DNA of 64,000 nucleotides from Bacillota bacterium (GCA_013540605.1 JABVCK010000002.1:96339-160338); one strand, 5' to 3'. Shown: positions 8,039-19,555, counted from the first letter of the stretch. Translations and numbers: made by a program. Notes: a model not told the origin generated them from the letters alone.

Positions 8039-9421
8039 TTACAACTCCTTTTTCTCAGGCAGATACTTGTCGAGGTACGCATCCCTGATTCGCTTGAGCT
8101 CCGCCCTTGGAAGAATGGCAAGCAGGTCCCAACCGATCTGCAGGGTCTCCTCTATGGTGCGGTTTTCGTTCTCTCCCTGGGAAACGTATTTCTTTTCAAA
8201 CTCATCGGCAAACTTGGCGAACAGCTTGTCGGTATCGCTCAAAGCCGCTTCCCCCAGGATAACCGCCAGCTCCTTGGCCTCTTTACCCCTCGCATAGGCT
8301 GCGAACAGCTGGTTCATGGTATCCGCATGGTCTTCCCTGGTCTTGCCCTTTCCTATACCCTTATCCTTAAGTCGGGACAGAGACGGCAGAACGTCTATAG
8401 GAGGCATTACGCCCTTACGGTAAAGCTCCCTGCTCAGTATGATCTGTCCCTCGGTTATATAACCCGTAAGGTCGGGTATGGGATGGGTCTTGTCGTCCTC
8501 AGGCATGGTCAGTATGGGTATCTGTGTTACCGAGCCCTCCTTGCCGATCAGCCTGCCTGCCCTTTCATATATGGTGGACAGGTCTGTATACATGTAGCCC
8601 GGGTAACCCCTGCGGCCCGGAACCTCCTTACGGGCAGCCGAGATTTCCCTCAGGGCTTCGCAATAGTTGGTTATATCCGTCAGTATTACCAGAACGTGCA
8701 TACCCTTCTCGTAGGCCAGGTACTCGGCTGCGGTCAGGGCCATCCTGGGTGTCGCGATACGCTCGATGGCCGGGTCGTTTGCCAGGTTGATGAACAGCAC
8801 CGAACGGTCTATCGCTCCGGTCTTCCTGAAGTCCGTTATGAAGTAGTTTGCCTCCTCAAAGGTTATACCTATTGCGGCAAACACAACCGCGAACTTGCTG
8901 TCGGTTCCCAGAACCCTCGCCTGGCGGGCAATCTGGGCTGCAAGCTGCGAGTGGGGCAGACCGGAGCCCGAGAATATAGGCAGCTTCTGCCCCCTTACCA
9001 GGGTGTTCAGCCCGTCAATGGCCGATACACCGGTCTGGATGAACTCGGACGGGTAGTCCCTGGCTGTAGGGTTAATCGGCGCACCGTTTATGTCCAGCCT
9101 TTTCTCGGGTATTATCTTGGGGCCGTTGTCCCTGGGCCTTCCGAATCCGTCGAATACCCTTCCCAGGATATCGGTGGACACAGGCAGCTCAATTCCCTTG
9201 CCCAGGAATCTCACCTTGCTGTCCCTTACGTTTATCCCGGACGAACCCTCAAACAGCTGGATAAGCGCCTTATCCTTGTTTACCTCCAGCACCTTGCCGC
9301 GGCGGAGTTCGCCGTTCTGCAGTTCTATCTCAACAAGCTCGTCGTAGTGGGCTCCTTCCACCTGCTCTACCATCATCAGCGGACCCGCAACTTCCTTTAC
9401 GGTTCTGTACTCCTTAAGCAT
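8039..9421 (-). CDS. ntpB: V/A-type ATPase non-catalytic subunit B
   Basis: This 460-residue protein is the regulatory B subunit that alternates with A in the head. Segments typical of B subunits include [15 protein letters not shown] near residue 150, where the Walker A lysine is absent as expected, and [18 protein letters not shown]. The ATG start overlaps the end of ntpA by 8 bp, and GGAGGTGGG lies 5 bp upstream inside ntpA. Translational coupling to A fits the equal stoichiometry of the two subunits. Length matches Enterococcus NtpB (458). Confidence 0.97.
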   Translation of the reverse strand: MLKEYRTVKEVAGPLMMVEQVEGAHYDELVEIELQNGELRRGKVLEVNKDKALIQLFEGSSGINVRDSKVRFLGKGIELPVSTDILGRVFDGFGRPRDNGPKIIPEKRLDINGAPINPTARDYPSEFIQTGVSAIDGLNTLVRGQKLPIFSGSGLPHSQLAAQIARQARVLGTDSKFAVVFAAIGITFEEANYFITDFRKTGAIDRSVLFINLANDPAIERIATPRMALTAAEYLAYEKGMHVLVILTDITNYCEALREISAARKEVPGRRGYPGYMYTDLSTIYERAGRLIGKEGSVTQIPILTMPEDDKTHPIPDLTGYITEGQIILSRELYRKGVMPPIDVLPSLSRLKDKGIGKGKTREDHADTMNQLFAAYARGKEAKELAVILGEAALSDTDKLFAKFADEFEKKYVSQGENENRTIEETLQIGWDLLAILPRAELKRIRDAYLDKYLPEKKEL

Positions 9422-11186
9422 TCAGCCCACCTCCTTCGGCTACAAGCTTTTCCAGCTCGCTCTTTACTTCTTCCTTAACCGCTTCTATCTTGTCCATCTC
9501 TTCTTCCTTGAGGTACTTCATCCTGGAAATCCTTTCCCTTACGGGGTGAACTTCTATATCCTTAAAGGATGCTCCGGCTTCCATCACCTTTTCCGCTTCG
9601 TGGTAGAACACGAGTATGGTTTTGAGCATCTCAAACTGCTTCTTCAGCGAAGCATAGGTATCGACCTCGTGGAACGCGTTCTGGTGCAGGAAGTCCTCCC
9701 TGATTGACTTGGCCACTTCCAGTATCAGCCTGTCCTTTATGGAGAGGGCGTCTATACCTACCAGCCTTACTATCTCCTGGAGTTCGGATTCCAGCTGCAG
9801 CAGCCTCATCGCTTCGGAGCGCACGCTGCCCCACTCCTTGTCCACGTTCTCCTCCAGCCACTCTTCCAGGGTGTCCAGGTACAGCGAATAGCTGGTCAGC
9901 CAGTGGATAGCCGGGAAGTGACGGCTGTACGCAAGGGATGCGTCCAGCGCCCAGAACACCTTGACCACCCTGAGGGTCCCCTGTGTGACCGGCTCCGACA
10001 GGTCGCCGCCGGGAGGCGACACCGCACCTACTGCCGTTACGGCGCCTTCACGGTCATCGCTGCCCGCACATATTACCCTGCCTGCCCGCTCATAGAACTC
10101 TGCAATACGGGATGTAAGATACGCCGGATATCCCTCTTCCCCGGGCATCTCCTCAAGCCTTCCCGACATCTCCCTGAGGGCCTCGGCCCAACGGGAAGTG
10201 GAGTCTGCCATCAGCGCCACCCTGTATCCCATATCCCTGAAGTACTCGGCAATTGTTATACCCGTGTATATCGAAGCCTCACGGGCGGCAACGGGCATGT
10301 TGGAGGTATTGGCTATCAGAACGGTACGCTTCATCAGCGGCTCCCCGCTCTTGGGGTCCACCAGCTCAGGGAACTCCATAAGAACGTCGGTCATCTCGTT
10401 GCCGCGCTCTCCGCATCCTATATATACGACTATCTCCGCGTCGGCCCATTTGGCGAGCTGATGCTGTATGACCGTCTTACCGCTGCCGAAGGGACCCGGG
10501 ATGCATGCTACCCCTCCCTTTGCAACGGGGAAGAACATGTCGATAACCCTCTGCCCTGTGGTCATGGCCTGTACCGGGGGCAGTTTCTCCTTATAGGGCC
10601 TTATCTTCCTTACCGGCCACTTCTGGAGCATCTGTATCTCTTTTACCCCATCCCTGGTTTCAATCTCGGCTATCGTATCGACTATGGTAGCCTCACCCGA
10701 GTGAATCCTGACCACTTTGCCTTCGATGCCATGGGGTACCATGATCCTGTGGTCAACCAGAACCGTTTCCTTAACAACTCCCAGGATATCACCGCCGATT
10801 ACGGTGTCTCCCACCTTTGCAACGGGCTCAAAGGCCCATTTCTTCTCAGTATCCAGGGCGGGAACTTCCACCCCTCTTGTAATAAAATCTCCAACCTTGT
10901 CCCTTATCAGGTTCAAAGGCCTCTGTATACCGTCGAAGATGCCTTCTATCATCCCGGGAGCCAGTTCCACGCTCAGCGGGTTTCCGGTACTTTCAACCGG
11001 AGCCCCCGGACTTAGACCTGCGGTTTCCTCGTATACCTGTATAGAAGCAACTCCGCTCTTTATCTCTATTATTTCACCGATGAGACGCTGCTCTCCAACC
11101 CTTACAACGTCGAACATCTTGGCATCGTCGAGACCTTCTGCCATAACCAAGGGACCGGAAACTTTGGTTATTCTACCTTGTTTCAA
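9414..11186 (-). CDS. ntpA: V/A-type ATPase catalytic subunit A
   Basis: This 590-residue protein is the ATP-hydrolysing or synthesising subunit. It shows an N-terminal beta-barrel, the A-specific insert (about residues 110-200), Walker A in [13 protein letters not shown] (about 230), and the A-type motif [12 protein letters not shown]. The start is TTG at 11184-11186 with GAGGGAGAAGAA before it, and its first base pair overlaps the TGA of ntpF. Length equals Enterococcus and Thermus A subunits (578-593), so no intein is present. It acts at the cytoplasmic face of the membrane. Confidence 0.98.
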   Translation of the reverse strand: MKQGRITKVSGPLVMAEGLDDAKMFDVVRVGEQRLIGEIIEIKSGVASIQVYEETAGLSPGAPVESTGNPLSVELAPGMIEGIFDGIQRPLNLIRDKVGDFITRGVEVPALDTEKKWAFEPVAKVGDTVIGGDILGVVKETVLVDHRIMVPHGIEGKVVRIHSGEATIVDTIAEIETRDGVKEIQMLQKWPVRKIRPYKEKLPPVQAMTTGQRVIDMFFPVAKGGVACIPGPFGSGKTVIQHQLAKWADAEIVVYIGCGERGNEMTDVLMEFPELVDPKSGEPLMKRTVLIANTSNMPVAAREASIYTGITIAEYFRDMGYRVALMADSTSRWAEALREMSGRLEEMPGEEGYPAYLTSRIAEFYERAGRVICAGSDDREGAVTAVGAVSPPGGDLSEPVTQGTLRVVKVFWALDASLAYSRHFPAIHWLTSYSLYLDTLEEWLEENVDKEWGSVRSEAMRLLQLESELQEIVRLVGIDALSIKDRLILEVAKSIREDFLHQNAFHEVDTYASLKKQFEMLKTILVFYHEAEKVMEAGASFKDIEVHPVRERISRMKYLKEEEMDKIEAVKEEVKSELEKLVAEGGGLNA

Positions 11187-11521
11187 TTCTCTTCTCCCTC
11201 TCTTTCGAAGATTATGTCTACTCCTATGGCCCTTTCTACGGATTCCCTTATCTTCTGCATCCCTGTTCCAAGGGAACCCTGGTTGTTTGGTATGAGTATT
11301 ATGGCAGGAAGAATTTCGTTCTGGTACTCTTCGATCATATCCTCCATCTGGGACGCAATCTGCTCCGTAATGAATATCACGGCGTACTTTTCCCTTACCA
11401 AGGCTCTCAGGGTCTTTTTGGCCTCCTCCGGGCTGACCGCCGCGAAGGTGCCAAGGCCAAGCGCCTTGAAGGCCAGTACAGTATCCTTATCGCCTATTAC
11501 TCCTACCTTATACATAAACAT
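11183..11521 (-). CDS. ntpF: V/A-type ATPase subunit F
   Basis: The gene encodes about 112 residues. [20 protein letters not shown] matches the Rossmann-like N-terminus of V/A-ATPase subunit F, and the middle shows I-F-I-T-E-Q-I-A. Subunit F binds subunit D in the central stalk. Three closely spaced starts are possible: GTG at 11524, ATG at 11521 and ATG at 11515. The AAAGG 7 bp before 11521 favours that one. The start overlaps the end of ntpC by about 14 bp. Symbols for this subunit differ between species (ntpG in Enterococcus, atpF in others). Confidence 0.92.
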   Translation of the reverse strand: MFMYKVGVIGDKDTVLAFKALGLGTFAAVSPEEAKKTLRALVREKYAVIFITEQIASQMEDMIEEYQNEILPAIILIPNNQGSLGTGMQKIRESVERAIGVDIIFEREGEEN

Positions 11522-12509
11522 CACGCAACCTTTCCCGCAAATTATCCGCCGGTATCCCGTTTATTTTGCCGACCATCACCATACGGACTATCCTGACTTC
11601 GTTCTCCTTTGCCTTCAAATAGCCGATTATCGGCAGGATGCCGAAGGCTGCGTATTTGCCCTTTTTAGCCATGTTTAGGAGAAAATCATCCGATAACTTT
11701 TCCAATACGGTAGAACTCCCGGTATCTATCCAGGATTGAATCCCTTCCACCGCCAACCTGCTATACCTTGATGCGGATAGTTTATCAGCAAAACTGCTGA
11801 CCGGCTCTCCCATAGCATCCATAAAAAAGGATCTGTCCAGCGTACCGCCGTCCACCAGTACCGTTTCGAGGAATTTGGCGTTTCTGCCCATTTTCCTGAC
11901 TCTTATAAATATATTTATATTGAGAAGATCTATTTCGGTTTGAAGCATAAGCGTCAGGTAGCTGTCATCCATATCCGCGACCATATCCCTCAGGGCGGAA
12001 TACAGTCCCTGGTCCAGCAGCACATCTATTCTCTGCGGGTCGCCGTTCAACTCAAAATCCATAACCGCCCTGTCAAAGGCATCCTTAATATGGGGATCAA
12101 ACCCTCCGAGGTCCTTGTCTTCCACGGCCTTTTTCAATACATCAAGGTCTATTGAGCCCATTGAAGATAGTATATAGTTATAATCCTCCTCAAGATACTT
12201 TTCCTTAAGCAGAACCTTCAGGTTGTGAAAATCGTACCTTAATTTGGAAAGCAGGGAAAACCTGGGGTCCCTTGTGGAATCCTCCAGCACCTTGTATGTG
12301 AACTTCAGGCTCTGGTCAAGGGCCTTCTCGAAATCGTACACCTCTTCCACTTCCCCGAAGAAATTGCCGTAATCGGTCTCCCCAAGGATCTTCAACGCCT
12401 CTTCCGGAGTGGAAGCCTCCAGCATTCTATCCACCGTATTTTTGGAAAGGAGGTTGTTTTCCAGAGCTTTAACCCTGGATACTGCGTATAAATACTTTGT
12501 ATCCCTCAT
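11508..12509 (-). CDS. ntpC: V/A-type ATPase subunit C
   Basis: This 333-residue, helix-rich protein matches subunit C (the V-type d-like subunit), which sits as a funnel between the central stalk and the proteolipid ring. Typical features are the N-terminal Y-L-Y-A-V-S-R-V-K-A-L-E-x-x-L-L and the inner repeat with R-x-R-K-M-G-R-N. GGAGGGACCTCG precedes the ATG. It lies 12 bp after ntpE and overlaps ntpF. Length is in the usual range (320-345). Confidence 0.94.
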   Translation of the reverse strand: MRDTKYLYAVSRVKALENNLLSKNTVDRMLEASTPEEALKILGETDYGNFFGEVEEVYDFEKALDQSLKFTYKVLEDSTRDPRFSLLSKLRYDFHNLKVLLKEKYLEEDYNYILSSMGSIDLDVLKKAVEDKDLGGFDPHIKDAFDRAVMDFELNGDPQRIDVLLDQGLYSALRDMVADMDDSYLTLMLQTEIDLLNINIFIRVRKMGRNAKFLETVLVDGGTLDRSFFMDAMGEPVSSFADKLSASRYSRLAVEGIQSWIDTGSSTVLEKLSDDFLLNMAKKGKYAAFGILPIIGYLKAKENEVRIVRMVMVGKINGIPADNLRERLRDVYV

Positions 12510-12521
12510 CGAGGTCCCTCC

Positions 12522-13109
12522 TTACTGTTGGAAAAGGATATCTGCGATTTCAGTTTCTATTCGCTCCCTCTCCATTCTGAGTAGTGTTTCAAAAGAATTG
12601 TTAATCTCTACACCATGGCTCCTGACAATAAAGCCACCCTCTATATTCCTCGTATCCTTTGAAAGCTGCAGGTTGAAACCGAGCTCATTATTGATCTCCT
12701 CAAGAAGCCCGGAGGCAAACATCTCCCTGTCCCTGGGAGCGACTACCACCTCTTCTTCGCCGGAGAGCCCCGCATTTTTCAGCATGGATACCATTATCTT
12801 CCTGTAATCGGCCTTTGAGTAGCCCTTCAGTTTCTCCAGGGCCTTGCTGAAAGCAAGGTCGATAAGGTCCTGCTTGGCCCTGAGGTCGTCCTTTTTCATT
12901 TCCAGCTCGGCCATCGACAGCATCCTTCTGGCAGCTTCCTCAGCTTCAACTTCAGCCTTCTCGATGCGGGCTTTCTTGAGGATCTGCGCCTTACGGGCAG
13001 CTTCTTCCACCTGTTCCCCGGCCTTTTCCTCGGCTTCCTTTATAATAGAAGCGGCCTGGGTCTTTGCCTCCTGTATTATACTGTCTCTTATTCTTTCCAT
13101 TCCCTCCAT
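12522..13109 (-). CDS. ntpE: V/A-type ATPase peripheral-stalk subunit E
   Basis: This 195-residue protein has a long charged N-terminal helix (about 1-100, rich in E/A/K) and a globular C-terminal domain with E-G-G-F-I-V-R-S-H-G-V-E-I-N-N-S-F, the conserved end of subunit E. With the small subunit H at the operon start it forms the stator stalk. AAAGGGAG lies ahead of the ATG, and the gap to ntpK is 14 bp. Confidence 0.94.
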   Translation of the reverse strand: MEGMERIRDSIIQEAKTQAASIIKEAEEKAGEQVEEAARKAQILKKARIEKAEVEAEEAARRMLSMAELEMKKDDLRAKQDLIDLAFSKALEKLKGYSKADYRKIMVSMLKNAGLSGEEEVVVAPRDREMFASGLLEEINNELGFNLQLSKDTRNIEGGFIVRSHGVEINNSFETLLRMERERIETEIADILFQQ

Positions 13110-13123
13110 TTAGGCCACTCCCT

Positions 13124-13618
<495 letters not shown>

Positions 13619-15556
13619 CTATATCTCCTCCTCATTAAGTAAGTTGGTATATTTGGTTTTTAATCTGAAAGGATTGAAAGTCCTGCCGCCGCCTTCATAG
13701 AACTTGCTGAAAAACTCCACGTACTGGAGACGGCTGGAATGCACATATGCCCCAAGGGCATTTATCGCAATATTGAAAACGTGCCCTACTATCAACGCAA
13801 CTGTCATCAGCACGTATCCTATGATATTAAATCCCAGCATCTTGGCCATGGTATTGATAACCATTCCTATAACCCCGGTTGCAAGCCCAAGGGCAAGTAT
13901 CCTGGAATACGAAAGGACATCGCTCAGGTATCCTGTTACTCCGTACAGGCTGAGAAGACCCGAAGTGAATTTGCCTACGATGTTTTTCTTGCTGCGGCCC
14001 TGGGTCAGAACCAGCCCTGCCGCCCCGGCAAGGGACAGGATTTTTGCGGTACCGGCCAGGGGCGGGTAGACAAACATTATCAGCCCTGACAGGAAAACAA
14101 ACCATAAACCCTGGTCATATACCGCATCCAGGACCTTCCCGGATTTTATATTTTTGTACGCTGCGGCTCCGAGGCCGAAATATATCTGAATTACCCCCAG
14201 TATAAAACTGAACACCAGAAGACTCATCGGGTCTTCCAGGGGGTTCATCCAGACCGCGGGTATTTTTATCAGATCGCCGAACCACCCTCCGAACATCGCT
14301 CCCCAGAAAACTGTGGAAACACCGCCGAGGACAACCAATCCGAAGAGCTTCCTGGCCATGCCTTCGGGCTTCAGCGTCTTCAGAGCAAAGAAACCCAATA
14401 GCGCTAAAACTAAACCATAGCCTGCGTCACTGATCATCATCCCAAAAAAGATGAAGAAAAACGGTGCCACCATTATGTTCGGGTCTATATCATTCCTGCC
14501 TGGCGGACTGTACAAATCGGTAATCAGTTCAAAGGGTTCCACCAACCTGGGATTGTCCACCACCACCGGAACGTCATCATCTTCTCCCGCTTCACCGATG
14601 ACTATAAATGCCTCCGGAACCTTTTTGAGAACAGCCTGCCTTATACTGTCTATGTCAGGCTCGGCTACCCATCCCTCCATGTAGAAGGTTTCCCTCGTCT
14701 CTCCGGCGGTCCCTGCGGCATCAACCCTGTTTATTACCATGCTGTAGTAATCAAAGAGGACCTCCAGCTGAGGCCTGCTCTCCGCGAGCTTAACCGCCTT
14801 TTCGCCTATTTCCCGCCTTATCTCTGCGAACTCTTTAATCTTCTCTTCAACCGAAACTATAGCCTGCCGGGGTGTCCCTTCCAGCTGCGGAAGGTCCGCC
14901 CTGCTCCATGAATTTTCCTTCAGCACCTCAGATACTCCATCCTCAAGCGATCTGAGATATACCAGCAAAACGTAGGCAAGCTCCCTGTCACTGCTGATTA
15001 CCTGAAGGCTGCTTTCCGGGGCTTTCTCCGTCAGCAGCTGCTTAACCCTCTCAACGGAATTGGCCGGCAGGGTCCCGGGGTGAATAATGACCTTATGGGT
15101 GGGTTTCAGTTCTTCTATCGGTACGTCAAGGCTTTCCCATGGCTTCAATATATCTATGATGTTGCCCAGCTTCATTTCTTCGCTTTTCAGCCCGTTCAGC
15201 CTTGATTCCAGTTCCCGGCACTCCCGGATTACATCCCACAGCTGCTGAGATCCGGAAAGGTTCTCCATTTCTTCTTCCCTGTACACCGGCTTTCCGGCAA
15301 ACATTGATTTTTTGGAGGCGGAATACCTCGCCGTGAAATCCAGGGCAAACTGAATATCCGATAATTTTCCCTGCAGCTCAATGAGTTCCCTCGATGTCTC
15401 CCTGGACATGAAAAAGCTGTCCCATTCCTCCTTGGGCGTCTTCTCCTTAATGTCTATAATCTCGACCTTCCCGAGCCTTTGCAGCAGCTCGACCAACCTG
15501 TTCTTGTTTCTCCGGAGAGCAATAACTGACATTTTCTTTACGTTAACTATTGCCAT
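13619..15556 (-). CDS. ntpI: V/A-type ATPase membrane subunit I (a-subunit)
   Basis: This 645-residue protein has an N-terminal cytoplasmic half (about 1-330) with coiled coil and alpha/beta lobes that contact the stator stalks. The C-terminal half has about eight membrane spans. Key segments are P-F-F-F-I-F-F-G-M-M-I-S-D-A-G-Y-G, typical of the a/I family, and the late L-S-Y-S-R-I-L-A-L-G-L-A-T-G with the Arg that faces the rotor Glu. The start at 15556 overlaps the end of the stalk gene by 14 bp. Length is in line with Enterococcus NtpI (664). Confidence 0.96.
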   Translation of the reverse strand: MAIVNVKKMSVIALRRNKNRLVELLQRLGKVEIIDIKEKTPKEEWDSFFMSRETSRELIELQGKLSDIQFALDFTARYSASKKSMFAGKPVYREEEMENLSGSQQLWDVIRECRELESRLNGLKSEEMKLGNIIDILKPWESLDVPIEELKPTHKVIIHPGTLPANSVERVKQLLTEKAPESSLQVISSDRELAYVLLVYLRSLEDGVSEVLKENSWSRADLPQLEGTPRQAIVSVEEKIKEFAEIRREIGEKAVKLAESRPQLEVLFDYYSMVINRVDAAGTAGETRETFYMEGWVAEPDIDSIRQAVLKKVPEAFIVIGEAGEDDDVPVVVDNPRLVEPFELITDLYSPPGRNDIDPNIMVAPFFFIFFGMMISDAGYGLVLALLGFFALKTLKPEGMARKLFGLVVLGGVSTVFWGAMFGGWFGDLIKIPAVWMNPLEDPMSLLVFSFILGVIQIYFGLGAAAYKNIKSGKVLDAVYDQGLWFVFLSGLIMFVYPPLAGTAKILSLAGAAGLVLTQGRSKKNIVGKFTSGLLSLYGVTGYLSDVLSYSRILALGLATGVIGMVINTMAKMLGFNIIGYVLMTVALIVGHVFNIAINALGAYVHSSRLQYVEFFSKFYEGGGRTFNPFRLKTKYTNLLNEEEI

Positions 15557-15869
15557 TTTGAGTCACTATCCTCTCCACAATAAATTCAACGGCCCTATCC
15601 ATGTTCTTGTTTGCGGCCTGTTCAAAGCATGCCCTGTTAGCACGATATTTTTCCTTTAACTTTTCTACCTCCTTTTCGCATGATTTTTTCGCCTCCTCGA
15701 CCATCAGGCGGCTTTTTCCCTCAGCCTCGTTTTGAGCTTCTTCGATAATAGCGTCCGCCCTGAACTTACCGTCCTTGACTATCTGGGCAGCATTCTTCCT
15801 GGCTTCAGAGACTATTTCCATTGCTTCCTTTTCTGCGTCTTTTATTTCCTTGATTGCTTCAAATGCCAA
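15543..15869 (-). CDS. V/A-type ATPase small stalk subunit (H/G type)
   Basis: This 108-residue, nearly all-helical protein is rich in Glu, Lys and Ala with a coiled-coil pattern (A-I-K-E-I-K-D-A-E-K-E-A). That fits the small peripheral-stalk subunit named NtpF in Enterococcus, AhaH in archaea, or subunit G. It is the first gene of the nine-gene operon, as in other bacterial V/A-ATPase clusters. AGAGGTGG lies upstream of the ATG. I leave the symbol empty because naming conflicts between species. Confidence 0.85.
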   Translation of the reverse strand: MAFEAIKEIKDAEKEAMEIVSEARKNAAQIVKDGKFRADAIIEEAQNEAEGKSRLMVEEAKKSCEKEVEKLKEKYRANRACFEQAANKNMDRAVEFIVERIVTQNGNS

Positions 15870-16200
15870 CGAATAATCACCACCTCTTGTTAAAATACAC
15901 TATAAAGATTATATAATTAAACACAAAAAAATCAAAGTTTGCAGCTTAATTAATGTCAACTTTCTTAATAATTATTCGACATACCGGGGTCGATTCCTGT
16001 CTATTCCTTAACAATTGTTTTAAAAATATATATATATATTATCATTTTTTTGTAAGAGTACACAACTAATTATATGCAAAAATACATAGCAAAGGATTCA
16101 GTTAATAGAAAAGACGGCACTTATATTATAATAACACAAATGAGCCCGTGGGCCCATAGGTATATTTTCACTGTTAATTTATTAACATAAAACCGTATTG
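15870..16200 (-). promoter_or_regulatory. AT-rich leader and promoter region of the ATPase operon
   Basis: This 331-bp gap lies between wecB and the first ATPase gene and contains no gene. Reading leftward, a perfect TTGACA (plus-strand 15953-15958) is followed after 17 bp by a weak TTTGAT. A consensus TATAAT (15908-15913) lies closer to the gene but lacks a good -35. An (AT) run sits near 16025-16040. The rest is AT-rich with no recognised riboswitch. Confidence 0.35.
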
Positions 16201-17361
16201 TTATTTATCTTCAGGTATAAAATCCCGGGGCGGGTTTCCGGACAGCCCGCAGTAAAAACGGAGGGCATCCACTATCCGTTCGGAGGCGGTACCGTCACCA
16301 TAGGGATTAACCGCCTCAGCCATACTCCTGTATTCCCTATCGTCCTCAAGAAGCCTCGACGCCAGCTCAAATATTTTCATTCTACAGGTCCCCGCAAGCC
16401 TAACCGTACCGGCTTCCAGCGCCTCCGGCCTCTCCGTAACTTCCCGGAGCACGAGCACGGGTTTTCCCAGCGAAGGCGCTTCTTCCTGTATGCCGCCTGA
16501 ATCCGTCAGGATAATATGGCTTTTGTTCATCAGGTGTGCAAAGGGCAGGTAGTCAAGGGGCTCAATCAGGTGTATCCTATCATGCCCGTTCAGGATACCG
16601 TAGGCAATCTCCCTGACCGCAGGGTTTTTATGCACAGGAAATACCAGCTGCACGTCCCTGTGGGCATCCACTAAATCCCTGACCGCATGGAATATATTCT
16701 TCATCGGCTGGCCCAGGTTCTCCCTCCGGTGGCAGGTCAGCAGCACAATCCTGCCGCCTTCCGCGTCCAACCTCCCGAGGCCGGGTATCTCCGGACAGCT
16801 CCTGTTCCGGATAACCTGGATAAGGGCGTCTATGACGGTATTTCCCGTAACCACTATATCTCTTTCGTCAACGCCTTCCCGTATCAGGTTAGCCCTGGAG
16901 CCCGCCGTCGGAGCAAAGTGCATGTCGGCCACCGCCCCGGTCAGCTTGCGGTTCATCTCTTCGGGAAAGGGGGAAAACTTGTTGAAAGTCCTGAGCCCCG
17001 CCTCAACGTGCCCTACCTTCACCCCGTGGTAATAGCCCGCGAGGCTGCCGGCAAAGGTGGTAGTCGTATCCCCATGAACCAGCAGGACATCCGGTTTCTC
17101 CTTCTCTATGACACCCTCAAGTCCCTTCAGCGCCCTGATAGTTATGTCCGTAAGGGTCTGCCGCTCCTGCATTATGTCCAGGTCATAATGGGGTACGATG
17201 TCAAACAGGCCGAGGACCTGGTCCAGCATCTCCCTGTGCTGGGCAGTCACGCACACTGCCGTATGCATGTCCTCCTGTTTCATCAGGAGCTTCACCAGGG
17301 GTGCCATCTTCACGGCCTCCGGCCTTGTCCCGAAAACAACCATCACTTTCACTTTCTTCAT
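16201..17361 (-). CDS. wecB: UDP-N-acetylglucosamine 2-epimerase, non-hydrolysing
   Basis: This 386-residue enzyme interconverts UDP-GlcNAc and UDP-ManNAc for cell-surface polymers. The N-terminal F-G-T-R-P-E-A-V-K-M-A-P-L and the central V-H-G-D-T-T-T-T-F-A-G, H-V-E-A-G-L-R-T and T-D-S-G-G-I-Q-E-E-A-P motifs are complete. Length is typical (370-390). AGGAGG abuts the ATG at 17361, so the GTG three codons in (17352) may be the true start. It is also called mnaA in Gram-positives. It lies downstream of tagO, the expected partner, and the ATPase operon follows, as the atp operon does in many Clostridia. Confidence 0.95.
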   Translation of the reverse strand: MKKVKVMVVFGTRPEAVKMAPLVKLLMKQEDMHTAVCVTAQHREMLDQVLGLFDIVPHYDLDIMQERQTLTDITIRALKGLEGVIEKEKPDVLLVHGDTTTTFAGSLAGYYHGVKVGHVEAGLRTFNKFSPFPEEMNRKLTGAVADMHFAPTAGSRANLIREGVDERDIVVTGNTVIDALIQVIRNRSCPEIPGLGRLDAEGGRIVLLTCHRRENLGQPMKNIFHAVRDLVDAHRDVQLVFPVHKNPAVREIAYGILNGHDRIHLIEPLDYLPFAHLMNKSHIILTDSGGIQEEAPSLGKPVLVLREVTERPEALEAGTVRLAGTCRMKIFELASRLLEDDREYRSMAEAVNPYGDGTASERIVDALRFYCGLSGNPPRDFIPEDK

Positions 17362-17391
17362 CCTCCTATGTTTATCCCTTGGGGTCAGGCT

Positions 17392-17441
17392 TGTTCAGGT
17401 GCTAGGTGCTAGATCACAGTTCACAGTTCACAGGTGCCCGG
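17392..17441. repeat. Degenerate 7-bp periodic repeat array
   Basis: Short units GGTGCTA, GATCACA, GTTCACA, GTTCACA, GGTGCCC follow each other every 7 bp just upstream of wecB. The same unit types occur at 19556, 21893, 22861, 30033 and 39117. Confidence 0.7.
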
Positions 17442-17451
17442 GTTAGGCTTT

Positions 17452-17589
17452 TAGGACATGGGGACGGTTCTTCTGTCTAATTCTCAGGATTTTATTCATC
17501 TGAGGGACAGATCAGGTCCCATGTCCTCTATCTCATCTACGTGCATGTGTATGATACCCGAGTGGGACAAGGTACCTGTCCCCATGTCC
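17452..17589. repeat. Three degenerate family-A hairpins
   Basis: Units GGACATGGGGACGGTTCTTC, GGGACAGATCAGGTCCC and GGGACAAGGTACCTGTCCCC lie between tagO and wecB. After them, 17590-17708 holds two direct copies of ATGTTAACCGTC with nothing else recognised. Together with the 7-bp array this fills the 17362-17731 gap. Confidence 0.75.
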
Positions 17590-17708
17590 AGTGTTAACCA
17601 GAATCATGATTATGTCAACTTTGGTTTTCAGCTTGATAATCACATGTTAACCGTCATAATCTATATGTTAACCGTCTCAATCCCGCAGCATGTATGCAAA
17701 TATCAACT

Positions 17709-17733
17709 AAAAAGCCGGGATTTCCCGGCTTTT
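17709..17733 (-). terminator. Rho-independent terminator after tagO
   Basis: AAAAGCCGGGA and TCCCGGCTTTT form a clean stem around a short loop directly at the tagO stop codon, with a T run on the minus strand. Confidence 0.85.
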
Positions 17734-18775
17734 ACTGGTCAAGTTTTCTTTTATGCCCCGGATCTTCGAAGCCCATTTGCGTCACTGCAAAAACCATCGA
17801 TATAATCGCAAACCCGACCACTGCAGATGTCTTTATCGGGTTGTCCTGGGTTATTACGATGGCGCCCATCCCAAGAAAAGCGCTCACGATATAGAGTGTG
17901 AACACAACCTGCTTCTGCGAAAGCCCTAAGTCCAGCAGCCTGTGATGCAGGTGTCCCTTGTCAGCCTCCATTATCGGTTTGCCTTGAACCGCCCTTCTAA
18001 TAATCGCAAAGGTAGTATCAAATATTGGCAATCCAAGGGCAAGGAGCGGTATCGCAATTGCCAGGGTTGCGGCGCCCTTTATCGCGCCCTCTATGGAAAT
18101 TGCCGCCAGTATGAAGCCCAGGAAAGTAGAACCTGTGTCGCCCATAAAAATTTTCGCCGGGTTGAAATTATACGGTAAAAATCCTAAAGCTGATCCCGCA
18201 AGGGCAGCCGTCAGTATCGTCACAACAACATGCCCGTTAATATATGATACTATCATCAGAGAAACCGCAGCGATCGTTGCTACTCCCGCCGCCAGTCCAT
18301 CCAAACCGTCAATAAGGTTCAGGGTATTCGTTACCCCGACTATCCAGAATACCGTTACCGGATAGCTTAAAAGTCCCAGGTACGACATACCGTCTGTGCT
18401 GTCAAAGGGATTTGTCACCCATTCAACCTTGATCCCCGAAACCACCAACACTATCGCAGCAGCGATCTGCACCAGCAGTTTCACTTTGGCGGGCAGAGGT
18501 TTGACATCATCCACCACCCCAAGTGCAACAATCATTGTAGCCCCGGCAACCATACCCAGGAGCTTTATGCTGAAGGGCACCAATGTCAGGACCACCATAA
18601 CAAAGGCAAAATAGATCGCAAGTCCTCCCAGCCTCGGAATAGGCTTGTTGTGTACGCGCCTGTCATCCTTCGGGATGTCGATTGCTCCAATTCGAACAGC
18701 AAGTTTCTTCACGCATGGAGTTACAAAAAAAGAAATCAACAATGATGCGGTAAATGCTATAAGATATTTTTCCAC
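17732..18775 (-). CDS. tagO: Undecaprenyl-phosphate GlcNAc-1-phosphate transferase
   Basis: This 347-residue polytopic membrane enzyme of the MraY/WecA/TagO family transfers a sugar-1-phosphate, normally GlcNAc-1-P, to undecaprenyl phosphate, the first step of teichoic acid or other surface-glycan synthesis. Motifs seen are P-R-L-G-G near residue 48, L-G-V-V-D-D, N-T-L-N-L-I-D-G-L-D-G-L-A-A-G, I-F-M-G-D-T-G-S, and the family H-L-H-H-R box. About 10-11 helices are expected. The start is GTG with AAGGGGGG 9 bp before it. wecB follows, which supports a GlcNAc/ManNAc linkage role. Confidence 0.94.
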   Translation of the reverse strand: MEKYLIAFTASLLISFFVTPCVKKLAVRIGAIDIPKDDRRVHNKPIPRLGGLAIYFAFVMVVLTLVPFSIKLLGMVAGATMIVALGVVDDVKPLPAKVKLLVQIAAAIVLVVSGIKVEWVTNPFDSTDGMSYLGLLSYPVTVFWIVGVTNTLNLIDGLDGLAAGVATIAAVSLMIVSYINGHVVVTILTAALAGSALGFLPYNFNPAKIFMGDTGSTFLGFILAAISIEGAIKGAATLAIAIPLLALGLPIFDTTFAIIRRAVQGKPIMEADKGHLHHRLLDLGLSQKQVVFTLYIVSAFLGMGAIVITQDNPIKTSAVVGFAIISMVFAVTQMGFEDPGHKRKLDQ

Positions 18776-18881
18776 AGTATTGTGCCCCCCTTGACAATCC
18801 TTGTCCTAGGTTACATTCTAGAGCAACCGGGCACGAGAGTCAATATGTATACATAAATTGTAAACAAAATTTAATTTTTCC

Positions 18882-19529
<648 letters not shown>

Positions 19530-19555
19530 CTATTATTTTTTATCGGAGACATTTC

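Noticed and set aside
8327-11015. Long plus-strand ORFs opposite ntpB and ntpA (383 and 370 residues)
   Set aside because: They lie opposite highly conserved ATPase genes and show no domain; they arise from codon bias on the coding strand.
15870-16200. Possible riboswitch or small gene in the ATPase leader
   Set aside because: AT-rich sequence without conserved motif, ribosome site or strong fold; only weak promoter boxes can be pointed out.
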